A program made the translations under genes and the position numbers. A DNA stretch of 64,000 nt from NCBI GenBank assembly GCA_004376375.1, contig SOJX01000037.1, positions 1 through 64,000 on the forward strand. Reading direction: 5' to 3'. Source of the stretch: Planctomycetota bacterium (lineage in GTDB: Bacteria; Planctomycetota; E44-bin39). A model generated the notes under the pieces. The model was not told where the DNA came from. It did not search any database and saw only the letters and a list, made by a program, of their open reading frames with translations. The stretch's first letter is position 1. Each line of letters begins with the position of its first letter. This document shows positions 1 through 7,892 of the stretch, one piece after another.

Positions 1-21
1 GACCGGATGACCGGATGACCA
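1..21. repeat. Edge of an octamer array (GACCGGAT)
   Basis: Two and a half copies at the window edge; the array probably continues outside. Confidence 0.55.
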
Positions 22-59
22 GTGATTGAAATCCCGCGAAAATAAGATACAATAGTTGC

Positions 60-1334
60 ATGAAACTCAGCCTGCCTCTGAAACTGGGTATTGCAGTAAT
101 AGTAATTTTCGGCCTCCTCATCACGGGGATGCTGTTCTGGACGCCGCTTCGAATCCAGATTCTCCTCTCCGAGTTTCGGGCCGCGGACGCGAAGGAGAAA
201 ATCCTGGTTATTAAAAAGTTTATGACCATCGGGAAAAAGGGGAAAGAGGCATTTATCAGAAACTTCCCCGAGGGCGAGGACGCGGCCGACCTGCTCCTGG
301 AAAACCTGAAAAATCCGGAATCGGCAACGCTGTCGCTCAAGAATGCCCGGCCCACGCGCAACCACCCCCGGCTGCAGGAACTCTACCAGATATGTCTGGA
401 CCATTACGTCCGCGACGATATGAGCAAGCATGTAAAGGAAACCCATCAGTGGACGCCGCTGCACGAGGCCGCCGCAAACAGCTACAGGGAAGTGGCCCGG
501 CTTTTCGTTGCCAAAGGCGCGGTCGTCGAGGCGGAAGATTCGATCAAGAAAACACCGCTCCACTGGGCCGCGTGGTTCGGCAGTTACGACGTGGCGAAGT
601 TCCTCATCGCGCGGGGCGCGGACGTCAACGCCACGGACGACAACGAGATAACGCCGCTTCACGACGCCGTGAGAAAGGGGCGTTTGAATCTCGTGACCCT
701 GCTCGCGGAAAAGGGCGCGGACCTGAAAGCGACAAACGGCGAAGGCCACGCCCCGATACACATAGCGGCCAGTAACGGAAAAAAAGACATGGTGGAGACT
801 CTGCTTTCCGCCGGCGCAGACGTTGACCAGAAAGGCCTTGACTGCAATTCGGCCCTGTTCATCGCCGTATATTACGGGAAGAAAGACCTTGTCGAGTTTC
901 TGCTGTCGAAGGGCGCCGACATAAACGCCGGCGGGCGGGACAACGAGCCGCCGCTGAACATCGTGGTGAGGAAAGATAATATTGAACTGGCCAAATACCT
1001 GATTACAAAAGGTGCGGATGTAAACCTCAAGGACGATCAGGGTAGAACTGCCTTTATCTGGGCCGTTGCAGGCGATCATTACGAGCTTGTGAAAATTCTA
1101 ATGAAAAAAGGCGCAGATATTAATGCAAAAGAAAAAGCTTATGGCCGTACCGCTCTTCACTGGGCGGCTGACACAGGATTGATAACAATGGTGGAAGTCC
1201 TTCTGGAAGCCGGGGCCGATGTCAATATTAAAGACAACCTGGGTGAGACGCCGCTCGACCTCGCCGAATGCCAGGGATTTGAAAAAATTCCTGAACTTCT
1301 CCGCGCCCGCGGCGGTAAAAAAGGTAAGGAATAG
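60..1334 (+). CDS. Membrane-anchored ankyrin-repeat protein
   Basis: The 424-residue protein has one N-terminal membrane anchor (about residues 8-27) with no cleavable signal or lipobox. A charged spacer runs to about residue 128. About nine ankyrin repeats follow to the C-terminus, visible as recurring TPLHEAA-like, TPLHWAA-like and GADVNA-like motifs. The repeats should form an extracytoplasmic protein-binding solenoid; the partner is unknown. The anchor plus following 'PLR' motif resembles the HEAT proteins at 24545, 39526 and 60261, and the C-terminal 'LLRARGG' tail resembles that of the HEAT-ankyrin protein at 40767. So this looks like one member of a paralogous family with exchanged repeat domains. 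It is alone on its strand until the lipoprotein gene 134 bp downstream. Confidence 0.88.
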   Translation: MKLSLPLKLGIAVIVIFGLLITGMLFWTPLRIQILLSEFRAADAKEKILVIKKFMTIGKKGKEAFIRNFPEGEDAADLLLENLKNPESATLSLKNARPTRNHPRLQELYQICLDHYVRDDMSKHVKETHQWTPLHEAAANSYREVARLFVAKGAVVEAEDSIKKTPLHWAAWFGSYDVAKFLIARGADVNATDDNEITPLHDAVRKGRLNLVTLLAEKGADLKATNGEGHAPIHIAASNGKKDMVETLLSAGADVDQKGLDCNSALFIAVYYGKKDLVEFLLSKGADINAGGRDNEPPLNIVVRKDNIELAKYLITKGADVNLKDDQGRTAFIWAVAGDHYELVKILMKKGADINAKEKAYGRTALHWAADTGLITMVEVLLEAGADVNIKDNLGETPLDLAECQGFEKIPELLRARGGKKGKE

Positions 1335-1365
1335 TCCGTTCCGAAGTGCCGAAAGAATTTTAGGG

Positions 1366-1468
1366 AACCCTCCGCTCACTTCCTGCGTCTATATTAAAGG
1401 AAAAAGAGTGTAACAGCCTGTCTGCAGATGTATCTTAATGTAAAGCCGAATTCTGAAAGGAATAAGTT
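1366..1468 (+). promoter_or_regulatory. Duplicated leader, copy 1, upstream of lipoprotein 1
   Basis: About 103 bp immediately upstream of the first ARPP-1-type gene. It matches 2666-2769, upstream of the second gene, at most positions, including the ribosome binding site (gaaagga) and the first codons. Conservation of a non-coding leader between tandem paralogues suggests that it carries the promoter and possibly a control element. I cannot place -35/-10 boxes with confidence. Confidence 0.6.
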
Positions 1469-2524
1469 ATGCGCGTGAAAATCATCATCTTTCTTGCGGT
1501 TTCATTTGCGGTTTCCGGTTGCGCCATGTTCCATACCAGTTCGGGCAAGATCGGGCCGCTGGACCCCGAGGGCAAGCTTTCGCTCGGGCCGCCGGTGACT
1601 CACAGCAACCTTACTCTTTTTCCCATAATCGCCCGCGAATCTGAAGATTCCGTCGACTACATGACCCTCGACGAGGGGATGGATAAGAAACTGGTTGAAA
1701 TAACCGAGAAGAAAAGCGCCCAGGTCAGCGAGCTCTCCATCCACAACAAGTCCGACCGGCCGATATACCTTCTCGGCGGTGAAATAATCGTGGGCGGGAA
1801 ACAGGACCGCATCGTGGCGCAGAATACCATTATTCCTCCGAAGGCAAAGATGCCTCTCAAGTCTTTCTGCGTCGAGCGGGGGAGGTGGTCTGCTATCGCT
1901 CGGCGGACTGCGGGTGCACATGAGATTCCTCCGGATTCAAGCCAGCTGGCACAACCGAAATTTAAATCCCTGAAGGCGCTTTCAAAAACCAAGCAGCGCT
2001 ACAGCGCGCAGATAAAGAAAGACCAGTCCGCCAACTGGGCTGAAGTTTCGAGAACAAACGCCTCTTTCGCAACCTTTACAGCCAGCGAAACGTTGAGCGC
2101 TGTATACGACAGTAAGGATGTGGACAAGAAATCAAAACCGTATATGGATGCGTTGAAGGCGGAGCTCGGGAAGTCGAGAAACCTGGTCGGTTTCGTCGTC
2201 GTGATAAACGGCGAGGTCCAGTCGTGCGACATTTTCAGGAGCCCGAAGCTTTTTGGCAAGCTGCGGGACAAGCTCCTCAACTCCTACGTAATAGAGGCCC
2301 TTACCAGCGGCAAGCCTGTCGAGAAGGAAGTCACCGAGGCCGAGGTGCTGGACTGGCTCGCCGAGATCAAGGAGAAATCAGAGTCGAAGGTCCTCACGGA
2401 GGCGAGCGACAGCTACGGAAAGCGGAAGATCGTTGAAACCGCGTCCCCGAGCGCGGTCGGAATAGAATCATACTACAAGTGCCTGAAAGTCCATGAAAAC
2501 TATTTCAAGAAGAAAAAGAAGTAA
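1469..2524 (+). CDS. ARPP-1-type lipoprotein, copy 1
   Basis: A 351-residue predicted lipoprotein. The signal peptide ends in the lipobox VSGC with the acyl-accepting Cys at residue 18. From about residue 35 the sequence matches the ARPP-1 type of domain as I recall it: 'LTLFPI', a 'LDEGM' segment, 'SELSIHNKS', 'LLGGEIIVGGKQDRI' and 'VERGRW'. The biochemical role of this domain is not established. It is 60-70% similar by eye to the next gene (2770-3918), with which it forms a tandem duplication that includes the leader. A strong hairpin terminator follows the stop, so the two copies may be separate transcription units. Confidence 0.82.
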   Translation: MRVKIIIFLAVSFAVSGCAMFHTSSGKIGPLDPEGKLSLGPPVTHSNLTLFPIIARESEDSVDYMTLDEGMDKKLVEITEKKSAQVSELSIHNKSDRPIYLLGGEIIVGGKQDRIVAQNTIIPPKAKMPLKSFCVERGRWSAIARRTAGAHEIPPDSSQLAQPKFKSLKALSKTKQRYSAQIKKDQSANWAEVSRTNASFATFTASETLSAVYDSKDVDKKSKPYMDALKAELGKSRNLVGFVVVINGEVQSCDIFRSPKLFGKLRDKLLNSYVIEALTSGKPVEKEVTEAEVLDWLAEIKEKSESKVLTEASDSYGKRKIVETASPSAVGIESYYKCLKVHENYFKKKKK

Positions 2525-2547
2525 TGCGGATTAATAACGAGAGCGCG

Positions 2548-2580
2548 GCAGAGGCGGGCTTCCGGCCCGCCTCTGCATTT
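2548..2580 (+). terminator. Rho-independent-type terminator after lipoprotein 1
   Basis: A perfect 12-bp stem (gcagaggcgggc / gcccgcctctgc) with a 5-nt loop lies 24 bp after the stop. Only a short T stretch follows, but the stem is very stable. Confidence 0.75.
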
Positions 2581-2632
2581 AACTATTCGCGCATGCATGC
2601 CGGGGCGAGCCAGTGTTTCTCCCTTTTCGGTA

Positions 2633-2661
2633 CGACAGGCATTCCTGCCTGTCGATTTTTT
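2633..2661 (+). terminator. Second hairpin terminator
   Basis: A perfect 9-bp stem (cgacaggca / tgcctgtcg) with a TTCC loop is followed at once by a run of six T. It lies between the two lipoprotein genes, directly before the second copy of the leader. Confidence 0.78.
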
Positions 2662-2665
2662 ATTG

Positions 2666-2769
2666 AACCCTCCGCCCGCTTTCTGCGTCTATATTAAAGG
2701 AAGAAAACTGTAACAGCCTGTCTGCAGGTGTGTCTTAATGTAAAGCCGGATTTCGAAAGGAGTTAAGTT
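2666..2769 (+). promoter_or_regulatory. Duplicated leader, copy 2, upstream of lipoprotein 2
   Basis: About 104 bp matching 1366-1468 along its whole length with scattered substitutions. It keeps 'ctgcgtctatattaaagga', 'gtaacagcctgtctgcag' and 'cttaatgtaaagccg', and ends in the ribosome binding site gaaaggag 8 nt before the ATG. Confidence 0.6.
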
Positions 2770-3918
2770 ATGCGCAAATCAATAATTATCTGCCTGGTGG
2801 CTGCGGGACTGATATGTGGTTGCGCAGCCGTTTATTTACTTACAGCAAAAAAAGCGCCTTCACCGGAGAAAAATCTCTCAGCGGAAGAAGACCCTTCGGC
2901 AAAGCAGGCGCCTTCAGAAAAGGACACACTTTCAGAAAAGGATGCGACTTCGGCAAAGGATGCGCCTTCGGCCAAAATAGAACCCCTTGACGAGAAAGGC
3001 AACCTGTCCTTTGCCCCTCCCGTCACTTATAAGAACCTGACCATCTTTCCCATCCTCGCCCGCGAGGTGGAAGAGGGTATCGAATATTTGACCCTCGACG
3101 AGGGGATGGAGGAAAAGCTTGTCGAAATAAGCGAGAAGCAGAACGCCCAGGTCAGCGAGCTTTCGATTCACAACAAGTCGGATAAGCCGCTCTACCTTCT
3201 CGGCGGCGAGATAGTCGTCGGCGGCAAGCAGGACCGCATCGTGGCGCAGAGCACTATCGTGCCTCCGAAGACGAAGATGGGTCTCAGCTCGTTCTGCGTC
3301 GAGCGCGGCAGGTGGTCCGGAAGGAGGGGGCAAGTCGCGGCTAACGACCATACAATGTTGTTCGCCGCATCGATGAAGTTGGCAAAGTCGACCCAGCGTT
3401 ATGCCGCTCAGATAAAAAAAGACCAGGGCGCAAACTGGGCGGTAGTCGATCAAACCAACAAATCTCTGAAGACAGTCACTCCCACGAGCACGCTGAAGGC
3501 TGCATACGACAGCAAAGAGGTCAAGAAAAAAACCAAGGCATACATGGACGCCTTGAAATCGGGCCTTGAAAAGTCAAAGAACCTGGTCGGCTTCATCGTC
3601 GTGATAAACGGCGAGGTGGAGTCGTGCGACATGTTCAGGAGCCCGAAGCTGTTTTCGAAGCTGCGGGACAAGCTCCTCAACTCGTACGTAATGGAAGCAC
3701 TCACAAGCGGCAAATGCATCGAGAAAAAAGTCACCGAGGCCGAAGCGCTCAGGTGGCTCACCGATGTCAGGGAGAAGTCGGATAAAAAAGTCCTGAGCGA
3801 CATAAGCGACAGGCACGGCAAAAGGAAGATTATTGAGCTCGAATCCTCCAAGGCCGCCGCGATAAGAACCATTGACGGGGATAAGGAAGTCCATTCAAGC
3901 TACTTCCAGAAAAGGTAG
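2770..3918 (+). CDS. ARPP-1-type lipoprotein, copy 2, with acidic repeat linker
   Basis: A 382-residue lipoprotein with lipobox LICGC (Cys18). Unlike copy 1 it has a low-complexity linker at about residues 27-73, built from repeated APSAK, APSEK and LSEKD units. This probably lifts the domain off the membrane. The ARPP-1-type domain follows, with 'LTIFPI', 'LDEGM', 'LLGGEIVVGGKQDRI' and 'VERGRWS' conserved. A middle stretch around residues 190-215 differs from copy 1 and is the most variable part. Function is unknown. It was presumably fixed by tandem duplication with its own copy of the leader. Confidence 0.82.
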   Translation: MRKSIIICLVAAGLICGCAAVYLLTAKKAPSPEKNLSAEEDPSAKQAPSEKDTLSEKDATSAKDAPSAKIEPLDEKGNLSFAPPVTYKNLTIFPILAREVEEGIEYLTLDEGMEEKLVEISEKQNAQVSELSIHNKSDKPLYLLGGEIVVGGKQDRIVAQSTIVPPKTKMGLSSFCVERGRWSGRRGQVAANDHTMLFAASMKLAKSTQRYAAQIKKDQGANWAVVDQTNKSLKTVTPTSTLKAAYDSKEVKKKTKAYMDALKSGLEKSKNLVGFIVVINGEVESCDMFRSPKLFSKLRDKLLNSYVMEALTSGKCIEKKVTEAEALRWLTDVREKSDKKVLSDISDRHGKRKIIELESSKAAAIRTIDGDKEVHSSYFQKR

Positions 3919-3943
3919 GGGATAAGGGATACGGGATACGGAA
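3917..3943. repeat. Heptamer tandem array (GGATAAG/GGATACG)
   Basis: About three degenerate copies of a 7-nt word begin at the stop codon of the preceding gene. It is a short, single-armed member of the spacer-array class described in the findings. Confidence 0.6.
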
Positions 3944-3949
3944 AATAAA

Positions 3950-4030
3950 ATATATTTAGCGGTCGCGCGTGGCCGGTGTGGTCTGCGCGACGTTAATATA
4001 TTTAGCCGCGCCGCTTGCTGCGCGCTTCTT
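3950..4030. repeat. Family A palindromic element, two units
   Basis: Two units each begin with tatatttagc. The first has arms gtcgcgc / gcgcgac around a 16-nt centre and closes with gttaatata. The second has shorter GCGC arms around cgcttgct. Confidence 0.7.
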
Positions 4031-4082
4031 GGAAAAAACGCGGAGGGCGGATATTCATGTCCGCCCTTCCTGATTTTAAATG

Positions 4083-4124
4083 ATAACCCCAGCACCCCAG
4101 CACCCCGGCACCCCAGCACTCCTC
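4083..4124. repeat. Octamer tandem array (CACCCCAG)
   Basis: About five degenerate copies of an 8-nt word lie in the spacer before larC. No inverted second arm is seen. Confidence 0.65.
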
Positions 4125-4210
4125 GCCTTTTCGCTTGACTTTTTTGCCGCGGACGGCTACCGTGAAATTTCGCCGTGAGTTTTTATAGAACGAAAATACC
4201 GGAGGAACAG

Positions 4211-5395
4211 GTGAAAATCGCATACCTTGACATGCCGTCGGGAATCGCGGGCGACATGTTTCTCGGTGCGCTCGTCGACGCGGGCATGCCGGTCGGGGAG
4301 CTCAGAAAAGGCCTTTCCGGCCTGAAGATCGAGCCGTTTGAGCTGGAGGCCGGGAAGACCAAGCGGAAAGGTTTTGCCGCCACCCGGCTGAAGGTGGTAA
4401 TCGACGGAAGCGTCAAACCGCCGCACCGCTCGCTCCAGGACGTTGTCGCAATAATAAGCTCGGCCGGGCTTCCCGCCGAAATTACGGAAAAATCTGTCGA
4501 GGTTTTCAGAAACCTCGCAACCGCGGAAGCTGCCGCGCACGGCGAGGACGTGGAGAAAGTCCATCTTCACGAAACCGGCGCCGTCGATGCGATGGTCGAT
4601 ATCGTCGGCACCTGCTTCGCGCTCGACTATATGGGGATTGAAGAACTCTACGCTTCATCTTTTTCGCTCGGGACAGGCACGGTCGACTGTGCGCACGGCG
4701 AGATCCCCGTCCCCGCGCCCGCCACGCTCGAACTGGTAAAAGGCTTTCCGGTGCGCATGACCGGTTTTCCGTTCGAGCTTACGACGCCGACCGGCGCCGC
4801 CCTCGTTACGACGCTTGCAGAAAAGGCCGGCGATGCGCCTCCGTTCAGGACGCTTGCGGTCGGCATCGGCGCGGGCGACGACCGCGACATGCCGCTGCCG
4901 AATTCCTGCCGCCTGATTATCGGCGAAACAGACGAAGCCGCGGGCGAGATGTTCGAGATACGGGTAAACGTCGACGATATGACGCCGGAGATGATGGAGC
5001 TCGCGTTTGAAAAATGTTTCGAGGCCGGCGCGCTCGACGTCTGGGTTGCGCCGATTGTGATGAAGAAATCGCGCCCCGGCCACATCATCGGCCTGATTGT
5101 CCCCGCGGAGGAGTTGGACGCGGTCGAGGACGCGATTTTCGAGACGACGACCACCTTCGGTCTCAGGCGCGTCCCGATCGCCCGAAGCGAGCTCGAGCGC
5201 GAGATAATCGAGGTCGATACGGCTGCGGGAACGGTCGAGGTGAAAGTGGGGATGCGCGGCGGCGAGATAGTCGTGGCGTCGCCCGAGTATGAATCAGTAA
5301 AAAAGGTTTCGATGGAAAGCGGGGTGCTGTTCAAGAAACTGTATTCCGAGGCCCAGGCCGCCGCGTGGGACTATTACGCGGGCGAAGAAGAATAA
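4211..5395 (+). CDS. larC: Nickel-pincer cofactor nickel insertase LarC
   Basis: LarC inserts nickel in a CTP-dependent step to finish the nickel-pincer nucleotide cofactor of LarA-type racemases. The family marks are all present: 'YLDMPSGIAGDMFLGAL' at the N-terminus, 'VHLHETGAVDAMVDIVG', 'HGEIPVPAPATLEL', 'ELTTPTGAAL', and the C-terminal 'NVDDMTPE' and 'MKKSRPG' segments. N and C domains are fused, about 395 residues, as in most bacteria outside the split lactobacillar form. I place the start at the GTG at 4211, which sits 5 nt after a GGAGGAACAG ribosome binding site. The frame stays open to a GTG at 4175, but that has no binding site. No larA, larB or larE is in the window. Confidence 0.93.
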   Translation: MKIAYLDMPSGIAGDMFLGALVDAGMPVGELRKGLSGLKIEPFELEAGKTKRKGFAATRLKVVIDGSVKPPHRSLQDVVAIISSAGLPAEITEKSVEVFRNLATAEAAAHGEDVEKVHLHETGAVDAMVDIVGTCFALDYMGIEELYASSFSLGTGTVDCAHGEIPVPAPATLELVKGFPVRMTGFPFELTTPTGAALVTTLAEKAGDAPPFRTLAVGIGAGDDRDMPLPNSCRLIIGETDEAAGEMFEIRVNVDDMTPEMMELAFEKCFEAGALDVWVAPIVMKKSRPGHIIGLIVPAEELDAVEDAIFETTTTFGLRRVPIARSELEREIIEVDTAAGTVEVKVGMRGGEIVVASPEYESVKKVSMESGVLFKKLYSEAQAAAWDYYAGEEE

Positions 5396-5399
5396 ATTT

Positions 5400-5435
5400 G
5401 TAGGGGCACAGCATGCGCGTGTTCCTTGCCCCTAC
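5400..5435. repeat. Family B palindrome, 36-nt variant
   Basis: Ends gtaggggca and ttgcccctac are complementary, with an asymmetric centre containing gcatgcgcgtgtt. It starts 4 nt after the larC stop. The same long variant recurs at 46645. Confidence 0.7.
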
Positions 5436-5570
5436 ATCTCCGCTGTTGTATTCTCCCGAAAAATCGCTACAATATCCGGACCAACCCATTCTATTTTCGT
5501 ATTATTAAAGGTTGGAAAGTCGTGCCGTCCGGTATGTATTTAAGTCATAAAATGGAAGCGGGAGCCGCAG

Positions 5571-6878
5571 GTGCTGAAAGGGGCCCGGGACTATATCCGA
5601 CATGAGCGCATGTTTTCGAGGAACGTGCAGCTCTTCATGCTGGCCGCTTTCTTTCTCGGCATAACGCAGTCCATCTACCAGCCTTTCCGCAACCTCTATT
5701 TCGAAGAGCTCGGTTTCCAGCGGGACATAATAGGTCATTTCCAGTCCATCCAGCTTATCGGCCCGTTTTTCTTTGCCATTCCCGCCGCGATTATACTCAC
5801 ACGGCTCAGGCCGAAGTTTGCGCTCGCCATCGCCGCGTTCTGCGCTTTCATCGGTTTTGCCGGGCAGGTTTTCGTCGGGAACAGTTACTTCCTGATCCTC
5901 GCCGCGAGCGGGCTCCTGGGTATCTCGACCGGATTCATCCAGCTTTCGTGGCCGCCGATGTTCATGCGCGCGTCCACGCCGAAGGAGAGGGTTTACGTCT
6001 TCGGCCTCCACCGCGTCGTGCAGATGACGATCGGTATCGGAATAATGCTCCTGGCCGGCGAGTTTGTCGGGCTGGTGGCGATGCATTTCGGGAAGATACT
6101 CGGCTTCCGCTACGTCCTGCTTGGCGGAAGCCTTGCCGCGCTGCTTGCCGTCGTTCCTTTCCTGCTTATCAGGGAGCACGAGCTTTCGAATGCGAAACAG
6201 GTCAAAAGCTTCCGTCTGCGGAATATAAAAAACAAGATGACCATCTTCAAGGTCTGTCTGCCGCATTTCCTCATAGGCGCGGGCTCGGGTCTCTTCGTAC
6301 CGTACCTCAACCTGTACTTCAAGACCCGCCTCGGCGCCGCGCCCGAGGATGTCAGCATGTATTACGCGATGGGGCGCGCGACGACCGTGGTCGGCTTCAT
6401 CTTCGCGCCCGTGCTGGCGAAGAAACTCGGCCTGCTCCGCTCGGTCGTGACGACCGAGCTTATGTCGCTCCCGTTTCTTATCGTGCTTGGGATCGTATAC
6501 GATCCGCTTATCGTGATTATCGCCTACGTCGTCCGGCAGGCGCTTATGAACATGACGCACTCGAGCGCGTCAAACTTCGCGATGGAGGTCGTGCCGCCCG
6601 AGCAGCAGGCGATAACGAACTCGTTCAAGCAGATGGCGTGGTTCGCGGCGCGCTCGTCGTTCGCGTTCGTCGGCGGCCAGATAATGCACCACTTCCGGGA
6701 AACCGGCTACGAGTTCACAATCATATTTGCCGTTTCCCCGTTTTTTTATTTTTCCGCCATCGTCTGTTACTTTGTTTTCTTCCGCAAACACAAGCTCTAC
6801 CGCACCCACGCCGCAGACGACGTCGACGATGGGGATATAACCGCCCGAACCGCGTTCACGCCAAGGCAGGACGTTTGA
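5571..6878 (+). CDS. Major facilitator superfamily permease
   Basis: A 435-residue integral membrane protein with about 12 hydrophobic helices in two halves, split near residues 205-220 by a basic cytoplasmic loop. It has the general shape of an MFS transporter. The loop after TM2 carries 'LTRLRPK', a weak version of the MFS loop motif. The substrate cannot be told; proteins of this kind are usually drug or metabolite exporters. The start is the GTG at 5571; an ATG at 5610 (residue 14) is an alternative, because the upstream site is weak. It is monocistronic, with repeats on both sides. Confidence 0.8.
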   Translation: MLKGARDYIRHERMFSRNVQLFMLAAFFLGITQSIYQPFRNLYFEELGFQRDIIGHFQSIQLIGPFFFAIPAAIILTRLRPKFALAIAAFCAFIGFAGQVFVGNSYFLILAASGLLGISTGFIQLSWPPMFMRASTPKERVYVFGLHRVVQMTIGIGIMLLAGEFVGLVAMHFGKILGFRYVLLGGSLAALLAVVPFLLIREHELSNAKQVKSFRLRNIKNKMTIFKVCLPHFLIGAGSGLFVPYLNLYFKTRLGAAPEDVSMYYAMGRATTVVGFIFAPVLAKKLGLLRSVVTTELMSLPFLIVLGIVYDPLIVIIAYVVRQALMNMTHSSASNFAMEVVPPEQQAITNSFKQMAWFAARSSFAFVGGQIMHHFRETGYEFTIIFAVSPFFYFSAIVCYFVFFRKHKLYRTHAADDVDDGDITARTAFTPRQDV

Positions 6879-6890
6879 AGAAGTATAAAG

Positions 6891-6914
6891 GCTGAAGGAT
6901 GAAGGATGAAATAA
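6891..6914. repeat. Short heptamer array (GGATGAA)
   Basis: Three degenerate 7-nt words lie directly after the MFS stop, before a family A element. Confidence 0.5.
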
Positions 6915-6918
6915 GAAA

Positions 6919-6983
6919 TATATTTAGCGGTCGCGCTTGCGCGACGTTAATATATTTAGCGGCGCAGCTTGCTGCGCGTTATG
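6919..6983. repeat. Family A palindromic element, two perfect-arm units
   Basis: Unit 1 has arms gtcgcgc (6930-6936) and gcgcgac (6939-6945) around TT. Unit 2 has arms gcgcagc (6962-6968) and gctgcgc (6971-6977) around TT. Both are led by tatatttagcg and closed by cgtta. This is the clearest copy of the family. Confidence 0.8.
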
Positions 6984-6986
6984 TAA

Positions 6987-7014
6987 GTAGGGGCAAGGCA
7001 TGCCTTGCCCCTAC
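6987..7014. repeat. Family B palindrome, 28-nt perfect form
   Basis: The halves gtaggggcaaggca and tgccttgcccctac are exact reverse complements with no loop. It abuts the family A element upstream. Confidence 0.82.
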
Positions 7015-7017
7015 AAT

Positions 7018-7040
7018 ACGGCGAGCTTGCTCGCCGCGTT
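7018..7040. repeat. Family A core palindrome
   Basis: Arms ggcgagc / gctcgcc surround TT, followed by gcgtt. It lies 25 nt before the start of the DUF2284 gene. Confidence 0.65.
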
Positions 7041-7064
7041 TTGCGACGGAAACGAGGAAATAAG

Positions 7065-7604
7065 ATGGGAAAAAAGAAAACCGGAGCAAAAAAGAAACCA
7101 AAACCGGCGCTGAAGACGTTTATCAAACGGGCAATCGCGCTCGGCGCGAAGTCGGCGAAGGTGATAAACGCGTCGACGGTCAGGACTGCGCCGTGGGTCA
7201 GGCTGAAATGCCGGTTCGGCTGCCACGACTACGGCAAGTCGCTTGTCTGTCCGCCGCACACGCCGACCGATGAGGAAATGAAGAAAACAATCAAATGTTA
7301 TAAGAAGGCGATACTCTTCGAACATCCCGGCCAGCAAAAAAAAGACATCGCCGCAAAACTCGAGCGCGAGATTTTTCTCTCAGGCTATTACAAGGCGCTG
7401 GGGCTTGCGGCAAGGTCGTGCCTGTTCTGCAAGAAGTGCGCGGTCGACAGCATGGACTGCCGCCACGCCGAGCGCGCCCGGCCGAGCATGGAGGCCTGCG
7501 GCATCGACGTCTACGAGACATTGCGCGCGAATGGCATCGATATCGAGGTCGTGAAAAATAAAAAACACCCCGCCCATTTCTACGGCATTGTGTTTGTGGA
7601 ATGA
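7065..7604 (+). CDS. DUF2284 cysteine-rich metal-binding protein
   Basis: About 179 residues after a Lys-rich N-terminus. Two cysteine groups are visible: 'CRFGCHDYGKSLVCPP' in the first half, and 'CLFCKKC', 'DC' and 'EACG' in the second. This is the pattern of the DUF2284 family, predicted to bind metal or an Fe-S cluster; its substrate is unknown. The start is the ATG at 7065 behind the ribosome binding site cgaggaaata. The open frame extends upstream to 7005, but that part is made of the palindromic repeats. Confidence 0.82.
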   Translation: MGKKKTGAKKKPKPALKTFIKRAIALGAKSAKVINASTVRTAPWVRLKCRFGCHDYGKSLVCPPHTPTDEEMKKTIKCYKKAILFEHPGQQKKDIAAKLEREIFLSGYYKALGLAARSCLFCKKCAVDSMDCRHAERARPSMEACGIDVYETLRANGIDIEVVKNKKHPAHFYGIVFVE

Positions 7605-7606
7605 GC

Positions 7607-7645
7607 CGGTTCTTCGGTTGTTCGGTTGTTCGGTTCTTCAGTTAT
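7607..7645. repeat. Octamer array (TCGGTTGT)
   Basis: About five degenerate words begin at the stop of the DUF2284 gene. They are a different word from the adjoining GATAAGT array. Confidence 0.6.
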
Positions 7646-7649
7646 CCGG

Positions 7650-7851
7650 AGCTTCGCGAGGATAAGTGATAAGTTAATAAGTGATAAGTTAATAAGGGCG
7701 AGGGAGCTTCGCGCAAATAAGTGATAAGTTGATAAGTGATAAGTTAATAAGGACTAAATAGCTTCGCGCATTATATATTATAATAAATCTTTATCACTTA
7801 TCTCTTATCACCTATCACCTATCACCTATCACCTATCACTTATCACTTACC
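7650..7851. repeat. Long heptamer inverted array (GATAAGT / ACTTATC)
   Basis: The left arm, 7661-7752, holds about ten GATAAGT-like or TTAATAA-like words. An AT-rich centre follows at about 7760-7789. The right arm, 7790-7851, holds about eight TTATCAC or CTATCAC words in the opposite sense. The word agcttcgcg interrupts the left part three times. Arms and centre would fold into a long imperfect hairpin. Confidence 0.8.
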
Positions 7852-7892
7852 ACCGGGAGTCACGCGAGGGAGGAAAGGGGGATTTCCGTCAC

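Noticed and set aside
5505-6560. A 351-codon minus-strand frame opposite the MFS gene
   Set aside because: It is rich in Arg, His, Asp and Glu, the usual antisense shadow of a membrane protein gene.
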